DNA of 64,000 bases, taken from Bryoerythrophyllum caledonicum. Its lineage: Eukaryota > Streptophyta > Bryopsida > Pottiales > Pottiaceae. Below, one piece after another: positions 11,167-20,615 of this stretch. The stretch covers positions 12,210,867-12,274,866 of the forward strand of contig OZ020523.1 in NCBI GenBank assembly GCA_963971425.1, given 5' to 3'. The translations under genes and the position numbers were made by a program. The notes under the pieces were generated by a model. The model was not told the DNA's origin. It saw only the letters and a list, made by a program, of their open reading frames with translations, and made no database searches. Positions within the stretch are counted from its first letter, which is position 1; each line of letters starts with the position of its first letter.

Positions 11167-12274
11167 ATATGCTACACCTCTATTGTATCCCTAAACATTG
11201 GTGTAAAATGGAACTTATATCAGTCTTGACATGATGATAATGAATCTAGATCAGGTGTGATGCAATCTTTTGAATCCAAGTGAACTGAAAACGGAGGGAA
11301 TCCACTGAACCTAGGGAAGAAAATGAACCATGTTGTCTACGAGCTATTACTGCAACCATTGGAACTTGTTACAATCCCTAATAAAAGAAAGGTTTGTACA
11401 TCCACATAAAAGTTATTCTACAAACAACATAGTATAGAAGATCAATCAATAATCAATCTTAAACTTGTATAAAAATAAATGTTTACCTCAAGATACGTAG
11501 CAGGTATTAGTGGTACACGCATTGATGCTTGATGGCGTTAAACATTGAATCACCATTCTGTCGTTATTGGACATGTTTTTCAACCCTTCCCACTTTACCT
11601 GCGACACATGCATAAAATTTATATGGTAAACTATGTGATAAAAACTCCTATGTATCTTCGTATTACATATAGCCCAAAATTTTAATATATTATGTAAAAA
11701 TTTTAAACATAAGAAAATACAAAGCAAAAGGTCCAAATTTCGAAAGTCAAATTTTGACTAGTACACTTCAGGCACAAGTTTCGAGCATGGATATAAGGTT
11801 TTTGTGAAAATCTGGAGGTCATTTCTCTTCCCAGTACCTAAGGTAAGCTCTCTTGCAATCGAAAGCTCAAGGCCATGTGCGTTTTTACTTCAGTCACTGA
11901 CTTCTGTCAACTTTGTGTGGACTGTGTAGATTGAAGGAAATTTGCACATCGAGGAGACTTCTGCAAATTTGGTAAGCTTCTAACCTTGTTTCAATTCTGA
12001 ATCCGAGGGAACTCCAGGGTTAGGTTCATGATGATAATAGATCGGTCAGATTTACAATAGTGTAAGGTCAGCAGTACCAATATTTGAGCATACAAACGAG
12101 GACACCTTCAATATGTTCAAAAATTACAAATACAACAGAAGTTATTTGTTTACAACTAGTCAGTCAACTAGTAACATCAAATAGTGACACCAAAACCCAC
12201 TGAAAACTTCAGTAATGTGAGTAGCCCGTAGTGTGGCACTAAATCTATGGAATGGCACATCAGCACACTAGTTC
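11167..12274. other. non-coding spacer with an exon-like segment at 11,488-11,600 (minus)
   Basis: No clear gene. On the minus strand a stretch at about 11,488-11,600 is preceded by an acceptor-like TGTGTCGCAG and followed by a donor-like GAG/GTAAAC. It could be a 5' leader exon of the DUF7869-like gene, with the TTAA element then in the following intron. Donor-like AAG/GTAAGC and TTG/GTAAGC sites near 11,840 and 11,970 on the plus strand could belong to the leader of the opposite gene. All of this is speculative. Confidence 0.25.
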
Positions 12275-12405
12275 AAACCCTAGCTGCCGCAGCCAAACCC
12301 TAACCGCCGCAACCAATCCCTAGCCGCCAGAACCAAACCCTAGCCGCCACAACTAAACCCTAGCCGCCGCAACTAGAAACCCAAACCCTAAAACCAAACC
12401 CTAGT
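12275..12405. repeat. telo-box array (AAACCCTA with GCCGCC)
   Basis: About six degenerate units of roughly 20-22 bases each combine AAACCCTA with a GCCGC motif. Exact AAACCCTA copies recur through 12,275-12,405, with more at about 12,841, 13,163 and 13,180. AAACCCTA is the plant telo-box, a known promoter element of growth-related genes, and also a unit of the plant telomere repeat. The array lies between the two divergent genes of the element, so a shared promoter region is a reasonable inference. A true telomere remnant is unlikely because the GCCGC spacers are part of the unit. Confidence 0.55.
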
Positions 12406-12441
12406 CCCCTCGTTCCCCATGGCGTTCGCGTGACGCCTCAT

Positions 12442-12463
12442 GGGGTGTGCGCGCGCACACCCC
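12442..12463. repeat. 22-bp perfect palindrome, copy 1
   Basis: A perfect palindrome with core GTGTGCGCGCGCACAC, flanked by GGG and CCC. An identical copy lies at 13,085-13,106 on the other side of the assembly gap. The alternating purine-pyrimidine core could form Z-DNA or a hairpin. Confidence 0.85.
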
Positions 12464-12557
12464 CAACTCCTGGTGCTCCTCCATTCATCCAAAAACTTCT
12501 TGGCTCAAACCTCATGCAAGGACCTTCGTGATTCCTCTCGACGAAAGTGAGAAAGAG

Positions 12558-12757
12558 NNNNNNNNNNNNNNNNNNNNNNNNNNNNNNNNNNNNNNNNNNN
12601 NNNNNNNNNNNNNNNNNNNNNNNNNNNNNNNNNNNNNNNNNNNNNNNNNNNNNNNNNNNNNNNNNNNNNNNNNNNNNNNNNNNNNNNNNNNNNNNNNNNN
12701 NNNNNNNNNNNNNNNNNNNNNNNNNNNNNNNNNNNNNNNNNNNNNNNNNNNNNNNNN
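12558..12757. other. assembly gap (200 N)
   Basis: Exactly 200 unknown bases, which usually marks a gap of arbitrary or estimated length. A homopolymer T run (12,780-12,797) and tandem C/T-rich DNA follow, which would explain the assembly failure. Open frames that appear to cross this gap are artefacts. Confidence 0.95.
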
Positions 12758-13084
12758 CTGGCGCAGGCGCTGCGGCTACTTTTTTTTTTTTTTTTTCCCC
12801 ACCATTCCTCACAACCCCCAATCTTTTTTCTTCTCTCTCCCAAACCCTAGCCGCAACCAAATTTCTCTCCCTCACACCTCCCCTCCATTCCTCTCCCTCA
12901 CAACTCTTCTCTCCACACACCTCCCCTCCATTCCTCTCCCTCACAAATCTTCTCTCCTCACAAGCCCTTCTCTCACGAACCCACAAGCCTCTCACAAGCC
13001 CTCTCTCACAAACACACAACACTCTCACAAGCATCTCCCTCCTCCAAACCCTCTCACGCTCATAGCCTCCACAGAACTATGGCA
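12758..13084. repeat. C/T-rich tandem-like tract
   Basis: A strongly strand-asymmetric C/T-rich sequence with repeated CCTCTCCCTCACAA, TCTCTCC and CACAAGCC words. It lies inside the element's central region and is bordered by the second palindrome. It resembles the C/T-rich tract inside the 2.2 kb relative (57,420-58,080). No coding signal. Confidence 0.55.
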
Positions 13085-13106
13085 GGGGTGTGCGCGCGCA
13101 CACCCC
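13085..13106. repeat. 22-bp perfect palindrome, copy 2
   Basis: Identical to the palindrome at 12,442-12,463. It is followed by several GATACCCT words between about 13,130 and 13,275. Confidence 0.85.
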
Positions 13107-13333
13107 TCCTTGCACTACCAAGGCTCTAAGGATTGATATCCTCAGTTGATACCCTCTAAACAAAACCCTAAATTTGAAACCCTAGTTGATACCCTGATCC
13201 AATATATGTTGATAACCGGATGTTTGTACCCATGAATTCATACCCTGGATGTGATACCCTCTCTATTGATACCCAAAGTACCATAGTCCATAAATGGTGT
13301 AGTGAATATCTCAACCAAAACTCCTTAAAAATG

Positions 13334-14450
13334 CTTGTTTTAGTGCAATTATCTTGGATGAAAAAATGAAGGTTTTTTTTATAGTTTTAACCGCAGGATC
13401 TCAATAAACACCTATTAAGTAATATACTCCCAAAATTTCATAAAGTTTGACCGCACGGATTGAAAGATTATAATGTTTGAAATTGAGAATAGGCTCATTT
13501 TCATCCCTGCGTTTTATGGATCAGCAGACTTTGACTTCAATTGGTGTCCAATTTTTGCATTTTAAAGGGTCTCAATTAATTACCATAATGTTAATCATGA
13601 TGTTAGTTTGCTATGTACCAATTTTTAGAGGTAGACAAGGAGTGGAGCATATTCAAAAAAATTGTGCAATGAGTGGAGGTTCAAAAATTCTCAATTCACG
13701 TTATATTTTTTGGGGAACTCGATATTGTTTTAAATGAGAATCCAAATGGTCAATAAGAAGTTTTACATCACATAATGTTGTAGGAAAAATCAAAAGTGAA
13801 TAATACGAAGATCTCAAAATTTTATGTGGGAAGGTAGTGGTTTTTTTGGTACGTTGGCCGAAAATGTGTGACAATGTGTGAAAATAATTGACTTGGATTG
13901 ATATGCTATTTTACCAAAGAACTAACAACATGCTTCACGCGATGCTATTGGATTTAGATCTTGTATAGTGCAAAAGTTTTTAGAGGTAGAAAAGGAGTGT
14001 AGCATATTCTAAAAAATTGTACAATGAGTGGAGGTTCAAAAATTCTTAATTCATGTTATTTATTTATTTTTTAACTTCATTTTGTTTGAAATTAGAATCT
14101 AAATGGTCAATTAGAAGGTTTACATGACATAATGCCGTAGGAAAAATCAAAAGTGAATCATACGAAGATCTCGAAGATTTATGTAGAAAGGTAGAAGTGT
14201 TTTTGGTACTTTGGCCGAAAATGTGTGACAATGTGTGAAAATAATTGATTTGGATTAATATGCTATTTCACCAAAGAACTAACAACATGCTTAACACAAT
14301 GGTATTGGATTTAGATCTTCCGTAGTGCAAAAATTTTTAAACGTAGACAAGGGGTGTTGCATGTTCAAAAAAATTGTGCAATCAGTGGTGGTTCAAAAAT
14401 CCTTATTCCATACTAATAGTGACTATCGTTTTGTAATGATATACAGGTTT
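13334..14450 (-). mobile_element. TTAA-family element with internal 355-bp tandem duplication
   Basis: A diverged copy in minus orientation starts near TTAA 13,334 and holds the ACCGCAGGATCTC block (13,389) and the TTGACTTCAATTGG block (13,529). A segment beginning TTTTTAGAGGTAGA at about 13,622 recurs at about 13,977 and, diverged, at about 14,332, which is a tandem array with a period near 355 bases. The outer end is lost before the next gene. The last repeat unit supplies the spurious N-terminal extension of the 14,466 gene. Confidence 0.55.
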
Positions 14451-14465
14451 TTTGAGTGTTGCGTT

Positions 14466-17400
14466 ATGGCACCACCAAATATTGATAGAATCTGGGAGAG
14501 CCACGGCTGGTGGATCGCGGAAGTGGATGAGTCGAACGCCTTCTTGTGGGTGACGGATTATCCCTTTGAGTTGGGAAAGCGTACATCGGCGTTGGGGAAG
14601 AGTTTTGGCAAAATCCAAGCAATCACTCTTCGACGTGATGATATGGTATACATTACTTGCGCAGTGGGTCCAGGTCAATCGGAGGTGAAGACTTCTCTTT
14701 CGAAGAAGTTGCTTCTTGCACCTGTCCCTTTGAATCTTCTTCAAAATCCAGGTCAAGTGAAATTCCTCAAATCATTGCAGACGTTTTGGTTGAACATCTC
14801 TCTTGCAGTACGTACTGCTAGACACAACAACGTCTTAGCTTGTTTAGCGTTATCACCGGAGATGGTGCTGAAGGCTAAGAAGATTATGGAGGAACATATT
14901 CGATATGAGGCATTTCGGGAGAGGGACCCATCACGTGCGACAACTCAAGCCCCACCAGCGGAACCGGAAGAAACAGAAGTTTATCGAATTCTTGCTGAGC
15001 CGTTGCAACTGGATTGGCGACCACTGGAGGGGGGGAGAGGAAGTGGAGACCAACATCCCGCCACAACTTCTGAGGTACAGACATTACCGAATCCTCCATT
15101 AACGAGTAGACGTCCTACGAAGAGGCCACGACGTGTTGACAGTGATGTAGCTTCTGGTTCAAGAGAAGGCCCATCAAGTTTGGATCCAAGTGGGAGGAGG
15201 TTGATTGGGAGAAGTGCAAGATCAGGTGCCAGGATTCCTAGGTCGGGGCTCAGGACGTCTGATGGTCATCGTAGGGCCCCTACATCTGCACCGGGAGATT
15301 TAGCTGATTTGTCAGCCATGGCGCCGGAGGAAGAAGATTTTCACAACCTTCCAGACAGTATACCAGAGGATTTTGAAGACAATGCGGAGATACCACAGGA
15401 TCTTCCAACTCCAATGAATTTAAAAGCACCAGTGCCTACAACAGAGGAGATTGCGAAAGGATCAGTGTGGGGGAATTTTGTGTTTAAGGCACACATAGAC
15501 CGCATTGTCTCTGTGGAGAATCCAGAAACCAACCATCGGGTTTTATCACAGAAGAGGGTCATAGAAGTATTCAACCGCTTACGGGACCCAGAATCCGCGA
15601 CTCGGGTGAGTAGATTGGTACTTCGACCGATCAGATACATCGTGCATACTACCACCGATGATGGTGTCGTTGAGAAGGAAGAGCTGCCATTTCCGTTGGT
15701 AGGAACCGCACGAGAGTTTGAGCGCATGTTCATTGCACACGGGAGTGCATCTGCACAGGGTGCTATGGGATCCCAGTATTCTTGGCTTCAAGATCATATC
15801 ATTTGGGAACCGGTGGATGGGCAACACATAGTAGCAGCTTGTAAGTTTGCACAGCAGCAGTGGAGAGATGGTACTATGTCTTTAAACGAGTATCTGGACA
15901 CGTTTGAGCGGCGGGAGGCCTCTTTTGTGGTGTATGATGATCGTCGTTTTTACATTGAGAAGTCTGCGCGGATCAACGTGGCGGAGTTCCAGAGACATTC
16001 ATATTCTACCATGGAGGAGGATTTGAGGAAGCTCCGTCAGATTTGGGATCTATACGGGAGGCCTGATAGCACACTACGTGCGGACGATGCACGCAGGGCT
16101 GTTGCTTTGGTGAGTGCGGCAAGTGCAGTGCATAAGTTGCCCAAGGGGGATGGAGTTGTCACGGTGAAGAGGTTGGCCAAAAACATGGAGGATCTGACCA
16201 ATCATGCATGGAATCCGAGCAATGACTGCTTCGAAGCTATCATTCAAGTATGCAAGGACTACGAAGACGGCATTCTCTTTTACAGCAAGGAGGAAGAGGA
16301 CAAGTGGAAGGACATGGCGAGGAAGAAAGAGCTGGATCCAAATGTGGACGTACGACCAACAAGAAAGGAGATGACGCAGAATTGGTTGAGGCCTCTAGGT
16401 AGGGTTTTGAATCCATATTATCTTCGGTTGGCAAAGTCTGCTGCAGCGAAGCCGGTGACGGAGGATGGAGTAAGACCTTCTCAAGCATATTACTTCGACG
16501 GTGTAAAAGACAAGAATCCACATCCTCGTACGATTGCCGGTGTGGTTGACCGATATCAGAGACGAGAAGCTGTGATGAATTCGATCCGTTGGTTGATGGT
16601 GGAGAACAAGGAAAGTACACCTGATTCCATGGAAGAGTTCTTTCGTATCCGTGTAGCGAAGTATTTTCCGAGGAGTAGTGCACAACTTGATACCTTTGGG
16701 AAGCTTTTGAATGCTGCCACGAAAAAAGCTTGGAGTGCTCCTGTGCGAGGGAAGGTGTCTAAACTGGAAGACATAGGCTACCTCATCCCCCCTTCCATCA
16801 GGTTTCATTATGGTGACATTGCAGCAGGGGGGCGTGGATACATTGGACTGTCCGTGGATGTGGGAGAATTGACTACTGCTAATTGGGAATGGCAGATGGA
16901 AGTCAAGAGGCCAGGGCAGAGCGACACAGAGAATCTTCTTCCGGTTCGGTGTAGAAGAGGATTATTCCGCACCGATTACATAGAGTTGGGGAAACCATGT
17001 TTGTGGGTGATTGATTGTCGACGTGGCGGTGGGAGGCATGGAGATGGTCATTGGGGAGATGCCCAATTATCCGCAGCTTTTGCACAGCTGACATTATGGA
17101 TGGCAAATATTGAACGATGGAACGTCATCTTCTTGTTACCTGCGGCTGTGTATGCCAATGAGGAGTTTTTCACGAAGGTGAAGCTTCCAGAGGGATGTAC
17201 TATGCGACGTGGATGCTCGGCCTTTGATCCCAACTCGGTTAATCCCTATGCTCTTGATTTTACAGAGAATGGGCGTCTGGAGCAAGTAGTACAACCGATT
17301 GGCGATGTTGTGATTTGTATGCAGCACCCTGTGGGTACATCTCCTGGCCCGAACTATGTTTCTGGAGACGTTCCACTTCCACTTGTATTCTTGGATCACT

Positions 17401-18410
17401 GGAGTGAGGCACGCCAACCCTCTGAAGTTGATTCACTTGAGAGATCTCCATCAGAGCTCGCAAGACTAGTGGGCTCATACTTGCCCCGTGGTTGGGGTTT
17501 AGTGGCGTGTAACATATCTACGGCCATTCCCACGATCCTTGAAGGAGATTTCCAGGGATCTGAGGTTTTCATCATTGACGATTGTACAGACAGAGTTTCA
17601 TTCCTGTACAATGAGTTGTCCGACAATTTCCAAGGACAACTGTTGGTCAGGACTGGTGGAACAAGTACTGGTTGCAACACCATACCTGAGACCGAAGATG
17701 TGGTTGGTGGAGTGAGGAATGAAGAGGACAATGAGGATGGAGGTGGTTTACATGAGAGATTGCCACGTTCAGGTACCACTGAAGATTTTTCATCTGGCAG
17801 TGATTCAGACGCCGATGAGGATGGAGAGAGAATTCCATCAACGCAGCGGAGGGTGGGAGATACTTCAGGGGCGACGTCTGCAACACCTATAGAGAATATG
17901 CAAGATACAGGTGTAGTAGATGTTAGTTTGGCGGCAGGGGCAGGACGGGGGCGTACATTTGATGGTCCTAGGTTGGAGATGGAGGAAGAAGGATTGGATT
18001 CATGTGAATTTTTTTCGGTGCAGAGGAGGATTCGACGGCCTTCGATGCCTCCTCAATCAGAGCCTGTATCGGAGACACAAGAGACGTTCGGAGGTACTCA
18101 GAGTGATACCGGACCAGGTTTGCCTCCCGTTCCAAGATCTAGCGTATCCGAGGACATCATTGCATTTCAGGGGGCCTTCTCATCAGAGCGAGAGATGTCC
18201 TTCAATGCAAAGGATGGCTTTTTCTATAATGATGATAGGGTAAGGCATACGCGGGAGGGTGTTCCTGGCAATTACCGATTTGTTGAGTGTGCGTCCATTG
18301 GCATCGAAGATGTGGGAGATCGTCCAGTGGAGGATCATGAACTATCCGCTATGGTAGGTAGCGCCATTGGACACGTGGAGGGAGTCGTTCCGCCAGCAGA
18401 TGAGCTGTGA
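14466..18410 (+). CDS. unrecognised 1,314-aa nuclear-type protein of the 12.8 kb element
   Basis: The uninterrupted frame starts at ATG 14,466 (MAPPNIDRIW). An in-frame ATG 47 codons upstream lies in repeat DNA and is rejected. Visible parts: a globular N-terminus rich in W (1-150); a basic stretch RRPTKRPRR near residue 215 that could be a nuclear localisation signal; acidic linkers; a central domain with VDGQHIVAACKFA (D451-H454), recalling the DGQH loop of ParB/DndB-like folds; a large region to about 1,050; and an acidic S/E/G-rich tail. Between about 967 and 1,045, LPLVFLDHWSE and then LARLVGSYLPRGWGLVACN loosely resemble the C-terminal half of beta-class DNA methyltransferases, but no DPPY and no intact G-loop are seen. 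Function unknown. It reads towards the right terminus, divergent from the DUF7869-like gene, which suggests a partner in transposition or target handling. Confidence 0.8.
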   Translation: MAPPNIDRIWESHGWWIAEVDESNAFLWVTDYPFELGKRTSALGKSFGKIQAITLRRDDMVYITCAVGPGQSEVKTSLSKKLLLAPVPLNLLQNPGQVKFLKSLQTFWLNISLAVRTARHNNVLACLALSPEMVLKAKKIMEEHIRYEAFRERDPSRATTQAPPAEPEETEVYRILAEPLQLDWRPLEGGRGSGDQHPATTSEVQTLPNPPLTSRRPTKRPRRVDSDVASGSREGPSSLDPSGRRLIGRSARSGARIPRSGLRTSDGHRRAPTSAPGDLADLSAMAPEEEDFHNLPDSIPEDFEDNAEIPQDLPTPMNLKAPVPTTEEIAKGSVWGNFVFKAHIDRIVSVENPETNHRVLSQKRVIEVFNRLRDPESATRVSRLVLRPIRYIVHTTTDDGVVEKEELPFPLVGTAREFERMFIAHGSASAQGAMGSQYSWLQDHIIWEPVDGQHIVAACKFAQQQWRDGTMSLNEYLDTFERREASFVVYDDRRFYIEKSARINVAEFQRHSYSTMEEDLRKLRQIWDLYGRPDSTLRADDARRAVALVSAASAVHKLPKGDGVVTVKRLAKNMEDLTNHAWNPSNDCFEAIIQVCKDYEDGILFYSKEEEDKWKDMARKKELDPNVDVRPTRKEMTQNWLRPLGRVLNPYYLRLAKSAAAKPVTEDGVRPSQAYYFDGVKDKNPHPRTIAGVVDRYQRREAVMNSIRWLMVENKESTPDSMEEFFRIRVAKYFPRSSAQLDTFGKLLNAATKKAWSAPVRGKVSKLEDIGYLIPPSIRFHYGDIAAGGRGYIGLSVDVGELTTANWEWQMEVKRPGQSDTENLLPVRCRRGLFRTDYIELGKPCLWVIDCRRGGGRHGDGHWGDAQLSAAFAQLTLWMANIERWNVIFLLPAAVYANEEFFTKVKLPEGCTMRRGCSAFDPNSVNPYALDFTENGRLEQVVQPIGDVVICMQHPVGTSPGPNYVSGDVPLPLVFLDHWSEARQPSEVDSLERSPSELARLVGSYLPRGWGLVACNISTAIPTILEGDFQGSEVFIIDDCTDRVSFLYNELSDNFQGQLLVRTGGTSTGCNTIPETEDVVGGVRNEEDNEDGGGLHERLPRSGTTEDFSSGSDSDADEDGERIPSTQRRVGDTSGATSATPIENMQDTGVVDVSLAAGAGRGRTFDGPRLEMEEEGLDSCEFFSVQRRIRRPSMPPQSEPVSETQETFGGTQSDTGPGLPPVPRSSVSEDIIAFQGAFSSEREMSFNAKDGFFYNDDRVRHTREGVPGNYRFVECASIGIEDVGDRPVEDHELSAMVGSAIGHVEGVVPPADEL

Positions 18411-18976
18411 GCCGTGGAGCTATATACTATAGTAGAGCATGCACGCAGTTTAGGTGGCAAGTACGTTAGTATTATGCAGTTTGAGATGTGTCTATCGTTC
18501 GGTTGGTGGTATATATTTATATATTGGGTGGTCCATATGATATGTTTGATTTTAGAATTCCTCAGCAATAGTGTGGAATTGCTTGATTATGTATGTTTTT
18601 GCATTATAAAATACAGTGAGGTACTTTACACTGTCTTAGGAATTTGCATATATATTTTTGTATCTCTTACACATTGTGTTTGTAGTGCAGTACTCTAAAA
18701 TCCTATAATAACTCATAACACATTTATAATCTCTTTGGGCACATGATCATAATTTTGTAGCATGATTTGCAAACTAGAGTAGAAATCATATATTTTCAAA
18801 AAAAAGTTAGCGAATGGAAAAAATATATTACTGATATGAACATAAAGATGCCAATGTATGATACAACAAACACCAAAAAAAATTGACAAAAAACATACTA
18901 AAATTTTGCCAAATTTTGATTTAAAAAAAAGTTATGGGCAAATAACTTGCGGCTTTCTACCACCAACCAGTGCACT
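18411..18976. other. element 3' flank, no gene
   Basis: AT-rich DNA between the stop of the 1,314-aa gene and the right terminal repeat. Nothing beyond a probable 3' untranslated region is recognised. Confidence 0.4.
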
Positions 18977-19008
18977 TGGCTAAGTGCATAATTGCTTAAT
19001 TGTGTGTT
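18977..19008 (-). repeat. right terminal inverted repeat of the 12.8 kb element
   Basis: The reverse complement begins AACACACAATTAAGC and continues AATTATGCACTTAGCCA, matching the left end except at two bases. It is preceded by AGTGCACTTGG (18,970-18,980 region), the same subterminal word as on the left. Confidence 0.75.
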
Positions 19009-19551
19009 TATAGTTATGGGCGTGAAACTCTTCTGCATGTGCTTGTTGTGGTTGTATTCCATCCAAGTCCCCACTAGAGTGTCGGTTTGACCAACGAGGC
19101 CAACAATCACTTGGTTGATTCCAAGTTGTGTAACTAAAATGTTTGCTACAATCTAAGAGGTCAACGTTACAACCGGCCACGGTGCGCCAATCTACATCTT
19201 TGTGCAATACAATTCAGTCCAAACCATAGACGTGTTTGAATATAACATTATCTCCGGCCTTGCATTGCGTACACCAACCGCAATTGTGACTTCATGATAG
19301 CAATGGGTGAAATGAAAACTTAGGCAATTGCTGGCAAGACCTTCCTGCCACGGCCCTAATATTTTTGTTTGGGCTCTAGGCCACAATTTCATCAGGTGCG
19401 TCATTTTTACATATTTTTTGCAGGTGATGCACGTCCAAGGTGTTTGTTCTTCATCCTACCATCCTTCTTCAGCTACACAATCAGGATCGTCCGTTTCTTC
19501 CCAATTAATCTCGCGGGCTTTTCCCTTTGGAGCATTTGGACGTCTAGGCAT
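19009..19551 (-). pseudogene. 5' part of the gene split by the 12.8 kb element
   Basis: On the minus strand a start at 19,551 gives MPRRPNAPKGKAREINWEET..., then a stop or intron after about 31 codons. A downstream piece encodes PWTCITCKKYV, a CxxC-like motif. The last piece, read from about 19,193 to the element boundary, is rich in W, S, H and Q and ends EEFHAHNY. This is the frame that continues into 5,751-6,236. The intermediate exon structure is uncertain (an acceptor-like GATGTAG at about 19,193). The short CxxC might be a zinc-finger relic such as BED, but I cannot confirm this. A CpG-rich island lies upstream (19,720-20,040). Confidence 0.4.
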
Positions 19552-19719
19552 GTTGCCTATATGAGAATTCACTGAACTGACAAGTTACTGAACAAATAAA
19601 AATGTACATAATGTTAGATAATTGATTAGGGTGCACGTGAAAGTTTAGAGTGGCAACTTCAGGGGGTGCAATTGATATGGCTCCTGGCCATGGCGTGTAG
19701 CTCACCCACTAACGTCGGA

Positions 19720-20040
19720 GTGAGTGGCGGGCCGCTCGCTATTTATGTCGTCCGCGCAGGGCAGACGCATGCCGTCGGCCGATACAATTTTGTTGGAGGC
19801 CGTTTGATTGTGAGCCTCGGGCGGACCGCCCGATCGAACGGCCGAGGCGGACCGCCTAAGGCCGATCGTCTGGCGGACGGCCGATGCCGACCGCATCGCG
19901 ATTGGGAGGTGCGGGTAAAACTTGCGATCGGTCTTGGCCGTCCACCACACCGTCCGCCCCCATGCCCAGCGGACGGTGAGCTCCACACCACTGCTCAAAA
20001 CTTGAGTCCCCTCCACTCTGGCCTCTCCTCCCTTTAAATC
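19720..20040. promoter_or_regulatory. CpG-rich island with CGGACGG/GGCCGA motifs
   Basis: A GC- and CpG-rich tract dense in CGGACCGCC, GGCGGACGG and GGCCGATC, ending in a C/T-rich stretch with TTTAAATCC near 20,030. It resembles the island at 130-480 in motif content and in that order of parts, so plus-strand transcription is possible. A donor-like AAG/GTAAGT follows at about 20,207. It could equally serve the minus-strand gene at 19,551. Promoter role inferred. Confidence 0.4.
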
Positions 20041-20204
20041 CCTTTGCAATCCAAAGCCACAAGATGGGAGTTGTTTTGCAACTTTCCTTTTTGGGTCAAG
20101 AACATCACACGTGCACCTAAATCTGGAAATTCAGGTACATTAAATGTTGCATAGAAGAACTTCTTCCGGATTTGATGCTCATCTCCAAAATTCCATTCCT
20201 AGTA

Positions 20205-20615
20205 AGGTAAGTTAGAGGCACCGAATTCCGATCACTTAAGCTAGTTCGAGACTCAAATGACATTGTATGTCACAAACATTTATGTAGAAAGATGCGGAGT
20301 TGGGACTGAAACTCAACAAGTATTTTTTTCAAGTTTAATCTCAAAGGTTTGGATTTGATATAGAATTTTAAAGCCCAAAAACCACGGGAGCCCATAATCA
20401 AATCGTAGAGTAGGTGAGATTGAGTGCCCTCCTTTGCCCAATGTGCCCAAGTGAGAGTGAGTAAAAGAGAGAAGACGTGCCATGGATGACCAACTCATGG
20501 AGGGTACCCAATGCCGATCGGTTTTGTTCAACTTACAAGGCGATGTGACCAATGAGAGCTCAATTGAAGTGGAGCAACCCAAAATTGCACACTTCATGAC
20601 CCAATGCTGATAATT
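20205..20615 (-). mobile_element. truncated copy of the AGGTAGAGGCACC MITE
   Basis: From AGAGGCACCGAATTCCGATC (about 20,214) the sequence matches, in reverse orientation, the complete 534-bp element at 42,673-43,206. Shared words include CACTTAAGCTAGTTCGAGAC, CATGGAGGGTACCCAATGCC and ATTGCACACTTCATGACCCA. The match stops near 20,615, so about 120 bases of the other end are missing. The tip carries a small insertion. Confidence 0.75.

Larger units (their letters stand above)
6237..19008. mobile_element. 12.8 kb TIR DNA element encoding a DUF7869-like protein and a 1,314-aa protein
   Basis: The ends are imperfect inverted repeats of about 32 bp (6,237-6,268 and 18,977-19,008, two mismatches). 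Both begin AACAC[GA]CAATTAAGC and continue AATTATGCACTT; a subterminal AGTGCACTT occurs near both. The flanks carry TATA on each side. The interior holds two divergent intact genes (6,810-10,001 minus; 14,466-18,410 plus) reading towards the ends, a telo-box and CpG-rich centre, one complete TTAA element (10,220-11,166), one damaged TTAA element (13,334-14,450), and an assembly gap. A 2.2 kb relative with the same tips lies at 56,633-58,807. The 4-bp target fits superfamilies such as Sola, Academ or Ginger, but I could not place it. Uncertainty: the gap hides sequence, and a composite origin is possible. Confidence 0.7.

Noticed and set aside
12438-13136. Long frames on both strands across 12.4-13.1 kb
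   Set aside because: They run through 200 unknown bases and C/T-rich tandem DNA; no coding evidence.
14325-14465. N-terminal 47-codon extension of the large plus-strand gene
   Set aside because: It lies in the last unit of the 355-bp repeat of a TTAA element; the next ATG at 14,466 starts the unique sequence.
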